From assembly GCA_903828515.1 (NCBI GenBank), contig CAIKMD010000007.1, positions 1,768,706-1,832,705 on the forward strand: DNA of 64,000 bases, read 5' to 3'. The first letter of the stretch is position 1. Each line of letters begins with the position of its first letter. The notes below the pieces were generated by a model. The model worked only from the letters and a program-made list of their open reading frames with translations. It made no database searches and was not told the DNA's origin. Both the position numbers and the translations under genes were made by a program. The DNA is from an uncultured Rhodospirillales bacterium (GTDB lineage: Bacteria > Pseudomonadota > Alphaproteobacteria > ATCC43930 > CGMCC-115725). Shown in pieces: positions 63,575 through 64,000 of the stretch.

Positions 63575-64000
63575 ATGTTCACCGGAATCATCGGCGGTAT
63601 CGGCGAAATCAGGTCGGTCAAACAAGCCGGCGATACAACCTATGTGATAGGCACCAAACTCGATTTGCGCGACCTCGTGCTCGGAGCGTCGGTGGCGTGC
63701 GCCGGCGTATGCCTGACGGTCGTCGAGTTCAAGGATGACTGGTTCACGGTACAGGCCTCCGCCGAGACCCTGGCGCGTTCGACCCTGGGGACCTGGCGCG
63801 TCGGCACGGCGATCAATCTCGAACGCGCGCTGCGCGCCGGCGATGAACTGGGCGGGCATCTGGTCGCGGGCCATGTCGATGCCGTGGCCGAGATCGTCGA
63901 GCGCCGGCCGGAGGGCGATTCAACCCGGTTTTCGTTCCGTATCCCGGAGGCTTACGCGCTGTCGGTCGCTTCCAAGGGTTCGGTCGCGCTGGATGGCGTC
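63575..64000 (+). CDS. ribE: Riboflavin synthase alpha subunit (partial)
   Basis: The first 142 codons of the gene, cut by the window end. MFTGIIGGIGEI is the family start, followed by LGASVACAGVCLTVV, and ERALRAGDELGGHLVAGHVDAVAEI, the classic first-lumazine-domain motif; the second domain has begun. It dismutates two lumazines to riboflavin. The likely next genes (ribBA, ribH, nusB) lie outside the window. Confidence 0.95.
   Translation, partial: MFTGIIGGIGEIRSVKQAGDTTYVIGTKLDLRDLVLGASVACAGVCLTVVEFKDDWFTVQASAETLARSTLGTWRVGTAINLERALRAGDELGGHLVAGHVDAVAEIVERRPEGDSTRFSFRIPEAYALSVASKGSVALDGV

Overview
The window is high-GC, densely coded bacterial chromosome with short intergenic gaps and many ATGA-type stop/start overlaps. 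Gene content points to an alphaproteobacterium, probably near Rhodospirillales (inference; there is no 16S gene here). The evidence is an Rrf2-sufBCDS-sufU-sufT cluster, an LdtR-type MarR regulator, a DUF6898-like small protein, a HemB that lacks the zinc cysteines, a motAB pair, the rpiB-glyA-nrdR-ribD-ribE order, and GTTC-N7-GTTC sites of the alphaproteobacterial LexA type. No tRNA, rRNA, CRISPR array, transposase, integrase or phage gene was seen, so this looks like core or ordinary accessory chromosome rather than a mobile island. Layout: 0-2.9 kb is an iron/cobalamin-type ABC importer (binding protein, permease, ATPase). 2.9-6.6 kb is one giant TPR/glycosyltransferase-like protein with internal duplication. 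6.9-9.4 kb is a two-component system plus a 26-residue membrane peptide whose promoter overlaps a perfect SOS-box match. 9.5-14 kb holds dps, an acyl-CoA dehydrogenase and two convergent secreted beta-helix proteins. 14.1-20.3 kb is the SUF iron-sulfur assembly operon with its Rrf2 regulator. 20.3-21.8 kb encodes two c-type cytochromes, one with an unusual CX3CH heme motif. 21.8-24.3 kb is an ABC-2 exporter with twin permeases. 24.4-29.6 kb holds a PHA depolymerase, a cupin-like protein, an orphan TRAP binding protein and a two-subunit CoA-transferase. 29.6-33 kb has a thioesterase, a 3-oxoadipyl-CoA-type thiolase and a gamma-glutamyltransferase. 33-36.5 kb is a 1158-residue protein in which NfnB-like and NfnA-like flavoprotein modules are fused. 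36.5-48.3 kb holds housekeeping and accessory genes (bpt, GST, motB-motA, hemB, an RlmM-like methyltransferase, hydrolases, a CaiB-type CoA-transferase, a TauD-type dioxygenase, a penicillin acylase, an RlpA-like lipoprotein, DUF1330). 48.5-51.3 kb has ldtR, gcdH, a DUF6898-like gene and an MsrQ-like membrane heme protein. 51.4-56.7 kb is a branched-chain amino acid-type (Liv) ABC operon. 56.7-60.1 kb holds two tandem FAD monooxygenases. 60.2-64 kb is rpiB-glyA-nrdR-ribD-ribE, cut by the window edge. Two themes recur. One is iron, heme and Fe-S handling: the importer, Dps, SUF, cytochromes, hemB, the Nfn-like protein and MsrQ. The other is acyl-CoA and possibly aromatic catabolism: pcaI/J/F-like genes, acyl-CoA and glutaryl-CoA dehydrogenases, PHA depolymerase, and monooxygenases next to a Liv transporter. 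The most interesting discovery candidate is the SOS-box-driven 26-residue membrane peptide at 9265-9345, which in size, topology and predicted control resembles the Caulobacter division inhibitor SidA. All readings were made by eye; no database or structure search was run.
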